64,000 nucleotides of DNA, taken from Cytophagales bacterium. Its GTDB lineage: Bacteria > Bacteroidota > Bacteroidia > Cytophagales > Thermoflexibacteraceae. Made by a program: the position numbers and the translations under genes. Below are positions 15,741 to 24,685 of this stretch, in pieces. Each line of letters begins with the position of its first letter. Positions within the stretch are counted from its first letter, which is position 1. Location: NCBI GenBank assembly GCA_013299115.1, contig JAAFKA010000006.1, forward strand, positions 1 through 64,000, given 5' to 3'. Under the pieces are notes generated by a model. That model worked only from the letters and a program-made list of their open reading frames with translations. It was not told where the DNA came from and ran no database searches.

Positions 15741-18700
15741 ATGCGAAACGAAAAACCCATTTTTACGCCAAAAGATTTTAAGCCCGAAGTGTTGGACAAT
15801 GTGATGCGAAACACAGAAAATCTGAAACAAAAAGTGCAGTTGATTAAAGATTGGCAAAAATCTATTCATAATAAAAAAGTAGAGGCAAGTACAGAAATAG
15901 AATTGCAAGCCCTGTTTTTGCATACTTTTTTTGGCGAAATTTTGGGCTATGCTCACCAAACACACTTAACTGAAACGCAATTACGCAGCGAAGTGAAAAC
16001 TGCAAAAGACCAAACAAAGGCTGATGGGGCTTTGGGATATTTTGCTATTGACACAGAAGAAGAAAAAATTGTTGGTGATGTGAGGGTGGTAATAGAATTG
16101 AAAAAAGCAGGAACAGATTTAGATAAAAAACAAGGCAAGACAGATACTTTTTCGGGTTCTCCTGTAGAACAAGGGTTTGATTATGCTACAAAATTTGGCG
16201 GAAAAAGTGAATGGATTGTGATTTCCGATTTTGTAGAAATTCGTTTATACCACATTTCTGATAGTGATAAATATGAATTGTTTAAAATTACAGAACTCCT
16301 CGATGACAATAATTTAGCAAAGTTTTTATTTCTCTTGCAAAAAGATAGGCTTTTTTTGCAATACACAGAAAGCCCAACCAAACTGTTGCTCAACGAAAGA
16401 CGAGCCGAAGAAATCAAGATAACCAACGAATTTTACAATGGCTATCGGGACAATAGGGAAACTTTGTTCTACAATTTATTGCGAAAAAACCCAACAGAAA
16501 ATCCTTTTTTACTCTTGGCTGCTGCCCAAAAACTGATGGATAGATTAGTTTTTGTCTGTTTTGTGCATGACGCCATTCCAATGCTGAATGTGTTGGGAGA
16601 TGTGAAGAAAATGTTATTGTTGAAACATTACAAAAAAGATACAAAAATATGGTCTGAACTGAATGAGGTTTTTGTTTCTTTTGACGAGGGTTATATGCCA
16701 AATATTCCGCAGTTTAATGGCGGACTTTTTAAGCCAGATAGTTTTATTGATAGCCTTGTTATTAAAGATGATTTTCTAATTCCATTAATAGATTTTCTTT
16801 TATTGTACGATTTTCAAAGTCAGTTGAACGTAAGCATTTTGGGGCATATTTTCGAGCAGTCTATTGCAGATTTGGAGGAATTAAGAGTAGAAATTGCAAA
16901 ATTAGTAGCCCCCCAACCCCCGAAGGGGGAGTTTGACGTTATTTCGTCAACTCCCCCTTCGGGGGCTGGGGGGCTAACGGGGCTTGCGGTTGAAGACCAG
17001 ATTTCCACCATTCACAACAATATCTCTAAACGCAAAAAAGACGGTATTTTCTACACACCAAACTATGTAACCAAGTATATGTTGGAGCAAACCATAGGCG
17101 AATGGTTGGAGGAGAAAAAGCAAGCCTTGTTAGCAATTTATGAAACAGAAAACGCAACTTATTGGATAGATTATGAAAAAATACTACAATCTATTACTGT
17201 CATTGACCCTGCTTGCGGCAGTGGTGCTTTTTTGAATGCTGTTTTTGATTATTTGTGGGCAGAGTGGAAAATTGTAATCCACGCAACCGTAAAATTGGGT
17301 TTGCGACAAGAGTTATACAAAAAAGAGGAATGGCAACTGAAAAAAGCTATTGTGCTAAACAATCTTTATGGTGTCGACCTGAATATGGAGAGTGTAGAAA
17401 TCACAAAATTGTCTTTGTGGCTACAAACAGCAAGTGCTTATGAACCTTTATCGGATTTGACAAACAACATCAAACGTGGAAATTCGCTAATTGACGACAA
17501 AGAAATTACAGAATGGGCTTTTGATTGGAAAACAGAATTTCCACAAATATTTGATACCCAAACCTTACAAGGCAATCAAACCTTACAAGGTTTTAAAAAC
17601 CTTGTAAGGTTTAATGATGGCAATCAAATCTTACAAGGTTTTAAAGACCTTGTAAGGTTTAATGACGGCAATCAAATCTTACAAGGTTTTAAAAACCTTG
17701 TAAGGTTTAATGATGGTGAAAGTGGTTTTGATATTGTAGTGGGCAATCCGCCTTATGTGCGTGCAGATTTGGAGGACGACACCTACCAAAAACAGCGAAA
17801 ATGGATAACCGACCATTATGAATTTTTGTATGAAAAGTGGGATTTAATGACTGCTTTTTATGAACAAGCCTTAAAAAATCTGCTTAAAAAAGGTGGCAAT
17901 TTTTCGTTTATTTCTTCCAATGCTATCAATACCTCGAAATATGCAGAAAAACTACAAAAATGGATGTGCGAAAACTTCGATATTCGCAGCATTGACTATT
18001 TCGAAAATATAGAAGTTTTTGAAGGAGTAGGCGTAATTCCTACCATTATCAGAGTGAAAAATGCCCTGCCACGAAACAAAATTAAAAAGAACTATCACAA
18101 AGATGAGTTTGGAAATATAACCTCCGAAATTATTGATTTAGAGGGAGTTATAAACAAACAAGCAAAAATATTTCGCCAAGTTTTCCAAGACATTAGCCAA
18201 AAAATAGACACTGTTTTGCTAAACAATATTTGTTATATCAGTGTGGGAATGGTTATTAACGCAGATGAATTAACAGCAAAAGGAGAATTTACCAAAGATG
18301 ATATTTTATATCGCAAAAAAACTGCTATTCATACCTTGCCAATAGTGGAAGGCAAAGATTTGAAAAGATATAAAATAGAAAGAATAAAATATTTGGAATG
18401 GGGAACAGAAAGAGTGCCAGCAAAACTACGCAGGACTACTTTTCCAGACCTTTATACAGGCGAAAAGATTTTACGTGGTCGGGTTACAGGCGGAATTTAT
18501 GACAATACAGGCATTGCTTGTAATGACGGAGTAATGGTTTTCAAAAGGTTTTGCGATTTGCAAGACGTAAAAGAACGTAGCCTAAGTGTTTCTATTTCTA
18601 AAAATCATTTTGAGGAGTCAGGAGGCAAAAGCTCGGCAATAATTGCAGAAAAACGCCAAGAATTGGAAAGTATATCGGTAAAATTTACTTTGAAATATTT

Positions 18701-19196
18701 GTTGGCAATTATCAATTCCAACTATGCCTATTGGTTTTTAAATAATTATCGCAGACATAGATTAGAAAATTATTTCTATCCTGACGATTTTAGGAATTTG
18801 CCTATTCCTGCCATTTCGTTAGAGGAGCAACAAATCTTTGTAGAAAAAGTAGAAATTATGTTGTCAAAAGGCAAAGAATTGCAAAAATTACAAGAAGAAT
18901 GGTTTATTTTGTTGCCCAAAAAGCTGAAACCCAAACGCCAACTGACTAAGAAATTAGAAAATTGGTTTCTTGGAGATTACAATTTTTTTGTAACCGAAAT
19001 GCAAAAAGTAGGTGTCGACATCAGCAAATTAGATTTTAAACAACGCAAACAATTGAATGAAGATTTTGAGGCTGCCAAACCCGATGCTTTTGCAGCTTAT
19101 CATTTGTTGGAACAAACAGATAAGGAACTCAATCAGTTGGTTTATAAATTGTATGATTTGCGTGAGGAGGAAATAAAAATGATAGAAAAGATGTAA
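15741..19196 (+). CDS. type IIG/IIL restriction-modification enzyme (nuclease-methyltransferase-specificity fusion)
   Basis: An 1151-residue single-chain restriction-modification protein. The N-terminal PD-(D/E)XK nuclease is shown by GDVRVVIELKKAG (Asp113, Glu119, Lys121). The adenine-N6 methyltransferase core has motif I DPACGSGAFLNAVF (about 488-501) and motif IV NPPY (669-672). A C-terminal target-recognition and helical region follows (about 850-1151). It would both methylate and cut at its own recognition site without a separate specificity gene. Two palindromic inserts lie in the frame: a GC-rich one at about residues 389-413, before the methylase, and a triplicated 16-residue repeat at residues 611-658 that ends about 10 residues before NPPY. 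The frame is otherwise uninterrupted. The inserts may or may not allow activity. Confidence 0.88.
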   Translation: MRNEKPIFTPKDFKPEVLDNVMRNTENLKQKVQLIKDWQKSIHNKKVEASTEIELQALFLHTFFGEILGYAHQTHLTETQLRSEVKTAKDQTKADGALGYFAIDTEEEKIVGDVRVVIELKKAGTDLDKKQGKTDTFSGSPVEQGFDYATKFGGKSEWIVISDFVEIRLYHISDSDKYELFKITELLDDNNLAKFLFLLQKDRLFLQYTESPTKLLLNERRAEEIKITNEFYNGYRDNRETLFYNLLRKNPTENPFLLLAAAQKLMDRLVFVCFVHDAIPMLNVLGDVKKMLLLKHYKKDTKIWSELNEVFVSFDEGYMPNIPQFNGGLFKPDSFIDSLVIKDDFLIPLIDFLLLYDFQSQLNVSILGHIFEQSIADLEELRVEIAKLVAPQPPKGEFDVISSTPPSGAGGLTGLAVEDQISTIHNNISKRKKDGIFYTPNYVTKYMLEQTIGEWLEEKKQALLAIYETENATYWIDYEKILQSITVIDPACGSGAFLNAVFDYLWAEWKIVIHATVKLGLRQELYKKEEWQLKKAIVLNNLYGVDLNMESVEITKLSLWLQTASAYEPLSDLTNNIKRGNSLIDDKEITEWAFDWKTEFPQIFDTQTLQGNQTLQGFKNLVRFNDGNQILQGFKDLVRFNDGNQILQGFKNLVRFNDGESGFDIVVGNPPYVRADLEDDTYQKQRKWITDHYEFLYEKWDLMTAFYEQALKNLLKKGGNFSFISSNAINTSKYAEKLQKWMCENFDIRSIDYFENIEVFEGVGVIPTIIRVKNALPRNKIKKNYHKDEFGNITSEIIDLEGVINKQAKIFRQVFQDISQKIDTVLLNNICYISVGMVINADELTAKGEFTKDDILYRKKTAIHTLPIVEGKDLKRYKIERIKYLEWGTERVPAKLRRTTFPDLYTGEKILRGRVTGGIYDNTGIACNDGVMVFKRFCDLQDVKERSLSVSISKNHFEESGGKSSAIIAEKRQELESISVKFTLKYLLAIINSNYAYWFLNNYRRHRLENYFYPDDFRNLPIPAISLEEQQIFVEKVEIMLSKGKELQKLQEEWFILLPKKLKPKRQLTKKLENWFLGDYNFFVTEMQKVGVDISKLDFKQRKQLNEDFEAAKPDAFAAYHLLEQTDKELNQLVYKLYDLREEEIKMIEKM
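16907..16975. repeat. GC-rich palindromic element (family A) inside the restriction gene
   Basis: The arm starting AGCCCCCCAACCCCCGAAGG is repeated inverted as the arm ending CTTCGGGGGCTGGGGGGCT, with a GACGTTATTTCGTC centre. It is far richer in GC than its surroundings. It is translated in frame as APQPPKGEFDVISSTPPSGA. The same family occurs twice in valS. Confidence 0.85.
17572..17715. repeat. three tandem 48-bp units built on the family B palindrome, in frame
   Basis: Three 48-bp units begin at 17572, 17620 and 17668. Each carries a palindrome CTTACAAGG-TTTTAAAAA-CCTTGTAAGG followed by TTTAATGATGGCAATCAAA. Each is translated as a 16-residue repeat NQ(T/I)LQGFK(N/D)LVRFNDG. A half copy (AAACCTTACAAGG) precedes them at 17560-17572. 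The intergenic relatives are at 25438-25471, 36405-36437 and 38344-38378. Confidence 0.9.
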
Positions 19197-19207
19197 GTGA
19201 GTTTTAT

Positions 19208-19315
19208 ACGTTGGCAATGGCTTAGGCAGCCCCATGCTTTTTGCACCTTGACAATCGTGTAAAAGCAGGTAATAGTACGATTGTCAAGGTCTTGACGGGC
19301 TGCCTAAGCCCCTTT
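19208..19315. repeat. nested hairpin repeat, copy 2 of the GGCTTAGGCAGCCCC family
   Basis: GGCTTAGGCAGCCC (19219-19232) pairs with its complement at 19297-19310. Inside it, ACCTTGACAATCGT (19245-19258) pairs with its complement at 19277-19290. It shares the core with the hairpin at 2211-2272. It lies just after the restriction gene. Confidence 0.7.
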
Positions 19316-19502
19316 GGTTATGTGCCTGTGAAGAAAGGATTTACTCTTACTTGGGAGGCAGATGGGCAAAATACATTGGCGTAGTTATCAAAATGACCAC
19401 TCTTGCAAAGTATATGCTTACTCCAAAGCTACTGCTTTTTTCAGTCTTAATAATTTGAGTAATTAACAAGTCAAAAACCGTAGAGTTTAGGTACTTAAAA
19501 CC

Positions 19503-19545
19503 ACACATAGCTTGGTGCTTTGCATCGGGCTATGTGTTTTTTTTG
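19503..19545 (+). terminator. intrinsic terminator
   Basis: A 9-bp stem, ACACATAGC (19503-19511) with GCTATGTGT (19529-19537), is followed at once by a run of T. It faces the + strand and could end read-through from the restriction gene or an unrecognised small transcript. Confidence 0.65.
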
Positions 19546-19765
19546 TTATATCATTTTTTCTTTTCACCCCTACATCTGTCGCTGCAATACAGCACTTCGT
19601 CCCAGCATTTCTCCCACTTTTTTCGCCAAGTAAAAGGGCGTTGGCAGACGACACAAGTTTTTTGTGGCAAATCCGATTTTTTTCTGTGTTTCATAAGCAA
19701 GCATTTTTGTTATTCCGAGCAGATGTATCTAAAAAAATCATAAGCTAAAGCGTATGCTACATTCT

Positions 19766-20752
19766 TTACAATCCTTTCAAAAAAACTTCCAACTGCTTGA
19801 CTAATTCAGGGTGTAAAGGTAAAGTTGGGTTGCTGTAAGTAGCCATATTTTCGTTAGGTTGGCTGCTTGCCTGTTTCAATACGTGGTTCATATTTTCTAT
19901 CACCACCAATTTGGCTTTGGGCTGGGCTGCTGCCAAATTTTGTGCATCTTTTAGTTGCACTTGCGTATCTGTTGTACCTTGCACCACTGCCACAGGACAA
20001 GAAATTTTGGCTATTTCCTCCGCAGGTTTGTATTTAAACCAAGAAATGAGATAGGGCTGCACCGAAGGACGGTACAAACTCATCAAATAAAAAGGCACAT
20101 TGCTTACTGTTTTGCCCAGTAACAAACTATCTGTAATTTGTTTGCTTTCTTTTTGGAGTTGTTCTGGTTGCTTGTTTAGTTGTTCGGCTATGACCTCGTG
20201 AATAGGTCTGCCTGCACCTGCCAAAGAAATAAACCCCGCCACTTTGATTTGTTGTACGGCTATTTTGCCTAACAAAGCCCCTTCTGAATGTCCTAAAACT
20301 ACAATTTTGCCTATTCTGTTGTCTTTTTTGAGCCAATCTACCCACGCCACCACATCTTTTGCATAGTCCTCAAAACGCAAATCTTCTTCTTTGGTCATGG
20401 CTGCTTTACTTTCTGCTATTCCTCTCTTGTCATATCGCAAGGAGGCATAGCCTACTTTTGCCAAGTCTTCTGCCAAAAATTTCAGGCTGTTGTTGGTTAT
20501 CATGGGGTTGTTGCCGTTTCGGTCTGTTGCCCCCGACCCTGCTATGATTAAAACCAAAGTTGGTTTTTGCTTGTTGGTAGGCAACAGCAACGTGCCGTAT
20601 AAACTGCCTGAAACAATAGTAAGGCTGACTTTTTCCTCTGTTGCCGTTAAAGTAGCAGGTTGGGGCGTGGAGTTGGGTGTTTGCCCGCAACTCAAAAAGG
20701 TGTTGCTCCAAAAAAGCAAACACAATAAGAAATAAATGGAAAATTTTTGCAT
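19766..20752 (-). CDS. alpha/beta-hydrolase lipoprotein (serine aminopeptidase/esterase type)
   Basis: A 328-residue exported hydrolase. The N-terminus MQKFSIYFLLCLLFWSNTFL-SC is a lipoprotein signal with lipobox LSC, so it is anchored in a membrane. The nucleophile elbow is LGHSEGALLG. An Asp in VVQGTTDTQVQ and a His in IENMNHVLK complete the triad. GSGATDRNGNNP is the oxyanion-side loop common in the S33/S9-like hydrolases (YqiA/BAAT-like group). The substrate is unknown. Confidence 0.85.
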   Translation of the reverse strand: MQKFSIYFLLCLLFWSNTFLSCGQTPNSTPQPATLTATEEKVSLTIVSGSLYGTLLLPTNKQKPTLVLIIAGSGATDRNGNNPMITNNSLKFLAEDLAKVGYASLRYDKRGIAESKAAMTKEEDLRFEDYAKDVVAWVDWLKKDNRIGKIVVLGHSEGALLGKIAVQQIKVAGFISLAGAGRPIHEVIAEQLNKQPEQLQKESKQITDSLLLGKTVSNVPFYLMSLYRPSVQPYLISWFKYKPAEEIAKISCPVAVVQGTTDTQVQLKDAQNLAAAQPKAKLVVIENMNHVLKQASSQPNENMATYSNPTLPLHPELVKQLEVFLKGL

Positions 20753-20809
20753 GGAAAGAATAATGAAACTTGGAATAAATTTTTGAATTAGAAATTATGC
20801 AGATTCAAC

Positions 20810-20842
20810 TTTGCAATAATAATAAAAATATCTTTAAATTTG
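20810..20842 (+). promoter_or_regulatory. promoter of the flavoprotein gene
   Basis: TTTG at 20810-20813 and TAAATTTG at 20835-20842 match the -33/-7 consensus with a 21-bp gap. They lie 12 bp before the ATG at 20854, which supports that start over the in-frame Met at 20797. Confidence 0.55.
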
Positions 20843-20853
20843 CACTTGTCATT

Positions 20854-22353
20854 ATGAAAATAGCAATTATTGGTGCTGGGGTAGCTGGTTTGTCGGCTGC
20901 CATTCGGCTGCAAAAAGCAGGGCATGAGGTCGTGGTTTACGAGGCTGCTGCAAAGGCAGGGGGCAAATTGTCGGAGGCTACGCTGGCAGGTTGTCGTTTC
21001 GATTTGGGTCCTTCACTGTTTACCTTGCCCGAACTGGTCGAGGAGTTGTTTGCTCTTGCCCAAGAACCTATCGAGCAGTATTTTGCTTACCAACCTTTGC
21101 CTGTTTTGACGCACTATTTTTACGAAGATGGTACGTTGTTGCACGCATACGCCCAACCCGAAAAATTTGCTCAAGAAATTGCCAACAAAACCAATGAAAA
21201 AGCCGAAACTATTTTGAGGTTTTTGGAAAAAAGCAAAGAGAAATATGACCTCACCGCCAATATTTTTCTCAAACAATCTTTGCACAAACTAACTAACTTC
21301 CTCAATTTCAAGACTTTATATGCTTTGCTAAATGTGGGCAAATTAGATGCTTTCCGCACTATGGCTGCTGCCAATGCTACTGAATTTGCAGACTCTCGTG
21401 TGCAGCAACTTTTCAACAGATACGCCACTTACAATGGCTCTAATCCTTACGAAACTCCTGCTACGCTAAACATCATTCCGCACCTCGAGTGTAACATTGG
21501 GGCTTTTATTCCCAAAGGTGGAATGTATGCCATTACCAAAGCCTTGTTCAATTTGGCAACAAAATTGGGCGTAGTTTTTCATTTCAACCAAAAAGTAGAG
21601 CAAATTGTAACTTCTCCCCGCAAAACTATTGGTTTTAATTTTGGTAAAAATTACCAACAAATAGAAGGTATCAAAATAGGTGAAAAAGTAGAAAAATTTG
21701 ATGCCGTAGTGAGCAATGCAGACGTGGTGAATACGTACAGGCGACTCTTGCCCCACTTGCCCGCACCCGACAAGCTACTGAATCAACCCAAGTCGAGTTC
21801 GGCTTTAATTTTCTATTGGGCTGTTAATCAGGAGTTTGCAAACTTAGATTTGCATAATATTTTTTTCAGTGCCAATTACGAAAAAGAATTTGAGGCTATT
21901 TTCAAACACCGCACCCTTTACGAAGACCCTACGGTTTATATCAACATCACGAGCAAATATGTGGCGACAGATGCCCCCAAAGGTATGGAAAACTGGTTTG
22001 TGATGATAAATGTACCCAACAATTCGGGGCAAGATTGGGATAAATTGATAGGCGAAGCCAAGCAAAATATCATCAAAAAACTGAACAGATTACTCAAGAC
22101 AGACCTTGCCAGCAAAATAGTTGGCGAAATGCAGTTAGACCCACGCACCATTGAAAGCCGTACTTCGTCTTCGCAGGGTGCTTTGTACGGCAACAGCAGC
22201 AACAATAGATATGCAGCTTTTTTACGCCACGCAAATTTTTCGAAAACTATTAAAAATTTGTATTTTTGTGGGGGCAGTGTCCACCCTGGCGGCGGTATTC
22301 CGTTGAGTTTGTTATCGGGAAAAATTGTGGCTGATTTGGTAAAAGAAAAATAA
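20854..22353 (+). CDS. CrtI-type FAD-dependent desaturase/oxidoreductase
   Basis: A 499-residue flavoprotein of the phytoene desaturase (CrtI) family. The Rossmann motif MKIAIIGAGVAGLSAAIRLQ is at the N-terminus, followed by GGKLSEATLAGCRFDLGPSL (GG-x-FD-G-P-x-x). The C-terminal FAD-binding block is LYFCGGSVHPGGGIPLSLLS (G-x-x-x-HPGGG-I-P), diagnostic of CrtI-like desaturases. The substrate is probably a carotenoid or related isoprenoid, but no crtB or other carotenoid gene is nearby, so the substrate is uncertain. Confidence 0.85.
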   Translation: MKIAIIGAGVAGLSAAIRLQKAGHEVVVYEAAAKAGGKLSEATLAGCRFDLGPSLFTLPELVEELFALAQEPIEQYFAYQPLPVLTHYFYEDGTLLHAYAQPEKFAQEIANKTNEKAETILRFLEKSKEKYDLTANIFLKQSLHKLTNFLNFKTLYALLNVGKLDAFRTMAAANATEFADSRVQQLFNRYATYNGSNPYETPATLNIIPHLECNIGAFIPKGGMYAITKALFNLATKLGVVFHFNQKVEQIVTSPRKTIGFNFGKNYQQIEGIKIGEKVEKFDAVVSNADVVNTYRRLLPHLPAPDKLLNQPKSSSALIFYWAVNQEFANLDLHNIFFSANYEKEFEAIFKHRTLYEDPTVYINITSKYVATDAPKGMENWFVMINVPNNSGQDWDKLIGEAKQNIIKKLNRLLKTDLASKIVGEMQLDPRTIESRTSSSQGALYGNSSNNRYAAFLRHANFSKTIKNLYFCGGSVHPGGGIPLSLLSGKIVADLVKEK

Positions 22354-22359
22354 AAAACT

Positions 22360-22545
22360 ATGAGAAAATTATCTATTTTTATCGCAACAAGTTTAAATGG
22401 TTACATTGCAAAACCAATTTTAGTTGGCAACGGAACAAAACTCTTTAAAGACAACAGACCAGAATAGCTACTCGAATTTGTCAATGCAAAATCTTATGAA
22501 ACAGGACTTGTCCAACTTCATTATAAACGTATGCCAAAAAAATAA
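22360..22545 (+). pseudogene. RibD C-terminal / dihydrofolate-reductase-like pseudogene
   Basis: The frame opens MRKLSIFIATSLNGYIAKP, the start of RibD_C/DHFR-like reductases. It jumps directly to the C-terminal block ILVGNGTKLFKDNRPE, meets an in-frame TAG at 22465-22467, and continues LLEFVNAKSYETGLVQLHYKR to a final stop. The middle of the enzyme (over 100 residues) is missing. An in-frame deletion plus a nonsense codon show a dead gene. Confidence 0.75.
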
Positions 22546-22550
22546 GACCC

Positions 22551-23435
22551 ATGCCCTCTACACCTGTTTTTCATTTGGAAGGTTTGCCTCGCAATAGCAA
22601 TCTCATCAACTGTTCCTTGCTTACAGAGTTTTGGAGTGCCGTACCTTTTCGCAGTTTTTCCATTAAATACGTGGCGGGGGGAGGCTGCGAAACTTACGTA
22701 GTCAATGGCAAGGCTTTTCCAATCACTGCTGGGCAGTATTTGTTAGCAAATCAACACAGCGAAGGCTATGTAGAGATAGACAGCAAAACCAAAGTAACAG
22801 GTATTTGCATAGATATTGCTCCCAATATTTTGTCGGAAGTGGTGGCAAGTTGGCAACGACCCGATACGCCTATTGCAGATGTAGCCTTAGACATTTTTTT
22901 TGATACGCCCAATTTTTTGGAAAATAGTTACCAAAGTTCGCAAACTCATGTGGGCAAGGTTTTGCAACAACTCGATGCCCATAGCCTAAATCAAGCCTAT
23001 CAAAACAAGGAAATTACGCAAGATTTTTACTTTTATTTGGCAGAGCAGGTAGTGGCAGACCACATACCACTCTACCGCCAACTGCAACATATTCAGACAG
23101 TTAAGCCTCAAACTCGCAAAGATTTATACAGACGCATAGCCCAAAGCAGGGAGTACATAGCCCAATGTTTTGCCACTATTCAAAGCATAGCCGAAATAGC
23201 TACGGAGGTGGGTATGTCCGAATACCATTTTTTTCGCACTTTTAAGGCTGTTTATGGCTTGCCTCCTCACCAATATCTTTTGCAGACCAAGCTCCAACAA
23301 GCCCATTATTTGCTCTGCCAACGCCAATATGCCATAGCCGAAGTAGCTTTGCTTACTGGTTTTGCAGATATTGCTGCATTGAGCAAGGCATTTAAGAAAT
23401 ATTTTGGTTATGTGCCTTCGGCAGTGAGTAAGTAG
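22551..23435 (+). CDS. AraC-family transcriptional regulator
   Basis: A 294-residue regulator. The N-terminal half is a cupin-like sensing domain (VVNGKAFPITAGQYLLANQH). The C-terminal double helix-turn-helix covers about residues 190-294: TIQSIAEIATEVGMSEYHFF, RTFKAVYGLPPHQYLLQTKL, then YAIAEVALLTGFADIAALSK and AFKKYFGYVPSAV. The target genes are unknown. It follows the dead reductase gene by 5 bp. Confidence 0.9.
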   Translation: MPSTPVFHLEGLPRNSNLINCSLLTEFWSAVPFRSFSIKYVAGGGCETYVVNGKAFPITAGQYLLANQHSEGYVEIDSKTKVTGICIDIAPNILSEVVASWQRPDTPIADVALDIFFDTPNFLENSYQSSQTHVGKVLQQLDAHSLNQAYQNKEITQDFYFYLAEQVVADHIPLYRQLQHIQTVKPQTRKDLYRRIAQSREYIAQCFATIQSIAEIATEVGMSEYHFFRTFKAVYGLPPHQYLLQTKLQQAHYLLCQRQYAIAEVALLTGFADIAALSKAFKKYFGYVPSAVSK

Positions 23436-23541
23436 TTTTTATAGGGCAAAGTGGAGTATTTTGTGGGGTAAATTAAAAAATTTGGTAACTTTCTAAATTT
23501 TTTTTACTTTTGGGAGGTTTTGATAGATAGATACCCAAATA

Positions 23542-24096
23542 ATGGGTAAAACAGATTGGTCAAAAAAATTGGCAGATTTGGCTATATTCAAAACAGTCGT
23601 ACCTTTAACACCAAAAAGTGTGAGCCGAATGGAAGATAGAGAATTAGTACTGCGTTATTTGGCTTTTCGTATTACACATTACGAGGATTATAAACCTACA
23701 ATGACTGAGTTTTTAGACAATGCTATGTCTGCTATTAAAACTATCTCAGACAGTCAACTACAACAATATTGTGATGATTTTGGTGAGGCTTTGTTTTGTA
23801 TAGACCGTATTTTTGGAGAAAAAGCCTTTAAGAGAAATATGTTTGGTGAGGGTACAGACAAATTTACCAATATTTTATTTGAAATATGGGTATATGGTTT
23901 TGCTATTTTGACCGAAAAACAAAGAGAGGTGCTGATGAAAAGGCGAAATATTATTACCAATAAGGCAAAAGACTTATTGAAAAAAAGTAATTTTGTTGAG
24001 TCTATTGATGCAGAAAAAGCCTACAATATCACTTCTGTAAAAGTTAGATTTAAAACCATTGAACAATTTTTAACTGAAATTATTAACGCAAAATGA
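23542..24096 (+). pseudogene. DUF262-family protein, C-terminal half only (probable 5' truncation)
   Basis: These 184 residues match the helical C-terminal part of DUF262 (GmrSD N-domain-like) proteins, especially RMEDRELVLRYLAFRITHYE, KPTMTEFLDNAM and FGEKAFKR. The ParB-like N-terminal NTPase/nuclease half with its DGQQR motif is absent upstream. Its stop overlaps the ATG of the ATPase remnant (ATGA), so it belongs to a coupled operon. It may still be translated as a stub, but it cannot be a complete DUF262 protein. Confidence 0.6.
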
Positions 24097-24685
24097 TAAC
24101 ACAACTCAAAATAAAAAACTTCAAATCCTTGCAAAACGTAACCCTTGATTGTAAAAATCTAAATATTTTGACAGGTATCAACGGCATGGGGAAGTCGTCT
24201 ATTATTCAAGTTTTGTTATTGCTAAGACAGTCTTATTTAAAGGAATATTTTAAAGGCAAAGAAAAGTATTTATTTTTGGGCGAAAGTATAGAAAATGATT
24301 TGGTTTTGCTGTGGTCTTAGCTCTTTTGACCGCAGAAGCTGGCGACCTGCTCATCATAGAAAACCCCGAAGCCCACCTCCACCCCAAAGGACAATCTAAG
24401 TTAGCAGAACTCATGTGCCTTGCTGCCCAAGCTGGCGTACAGATTTTTTGCGAAACACATTCTGATCATATTGTGAATGGGGTACGGGTAGGAATTGTGA
24501 ACAAACAACAGCCGATTGATTTAGATAAGGTTAATATTTTGTATTTCCATAAAAATGAAATCCAAAGTCATTCGCAAATAGAATTTATCAAGCTTGACCA
24601 GTATGCTAAGATAGAGCATAACGAGAATACCAAAGGTTTTTTTGACCAGCTACAGAATGACCTTAAAAAAATAAGGATAGCATGA
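24093..24685 (+). pseudogene. AAA ATPase with DUF3696-like features, broken by an internal deletion and frameshift
   Basis: The frame from 24093 gives MITQLKIKNFKSLQNV and Walker A GINGMGKSSIIQVLLLLRQS, then stops at 24320. A second frame from about 24311 gives VVLALLTAEAGDLLIIENPE, AHLHPKGQSKLAELM and FCETHSDHIVNGVRVG, that is Walker B and the switch region. The several hundred residues that should separate them are gone and the two parts are out of frame. The full family has about 370-400 residues. Its neighbours couple by ATGA overlaps at both ends. Confidence 0.75.

Larger units (their letters stand above)
19197..19765. other. gene-poor spacer with a repeat and a terminator
   Basis: A 569-bp spacer between convergent genes. 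It contains the nested hairpin repeat at 19208-19315 and the terminator at 19503-19545. The open frames in 19512-19748 look like chance frames: they have no homologue-like features and no promoter. Confidence 0.6.

Noticed and set aside
17572-17715. CRISPR array
   Set aside because: The units are 48-bp tandem copies with no unique spacers between them, and they are translated in frame inside a restriction enzyme. No cas gene is present.
19512-19748. Short hydrophobic protein genes downstream of the terminator
   Set aside because: They start inside the terminator hairpin or T-tract, have low-complexity F/S/L composition and overlap each other in two frames.
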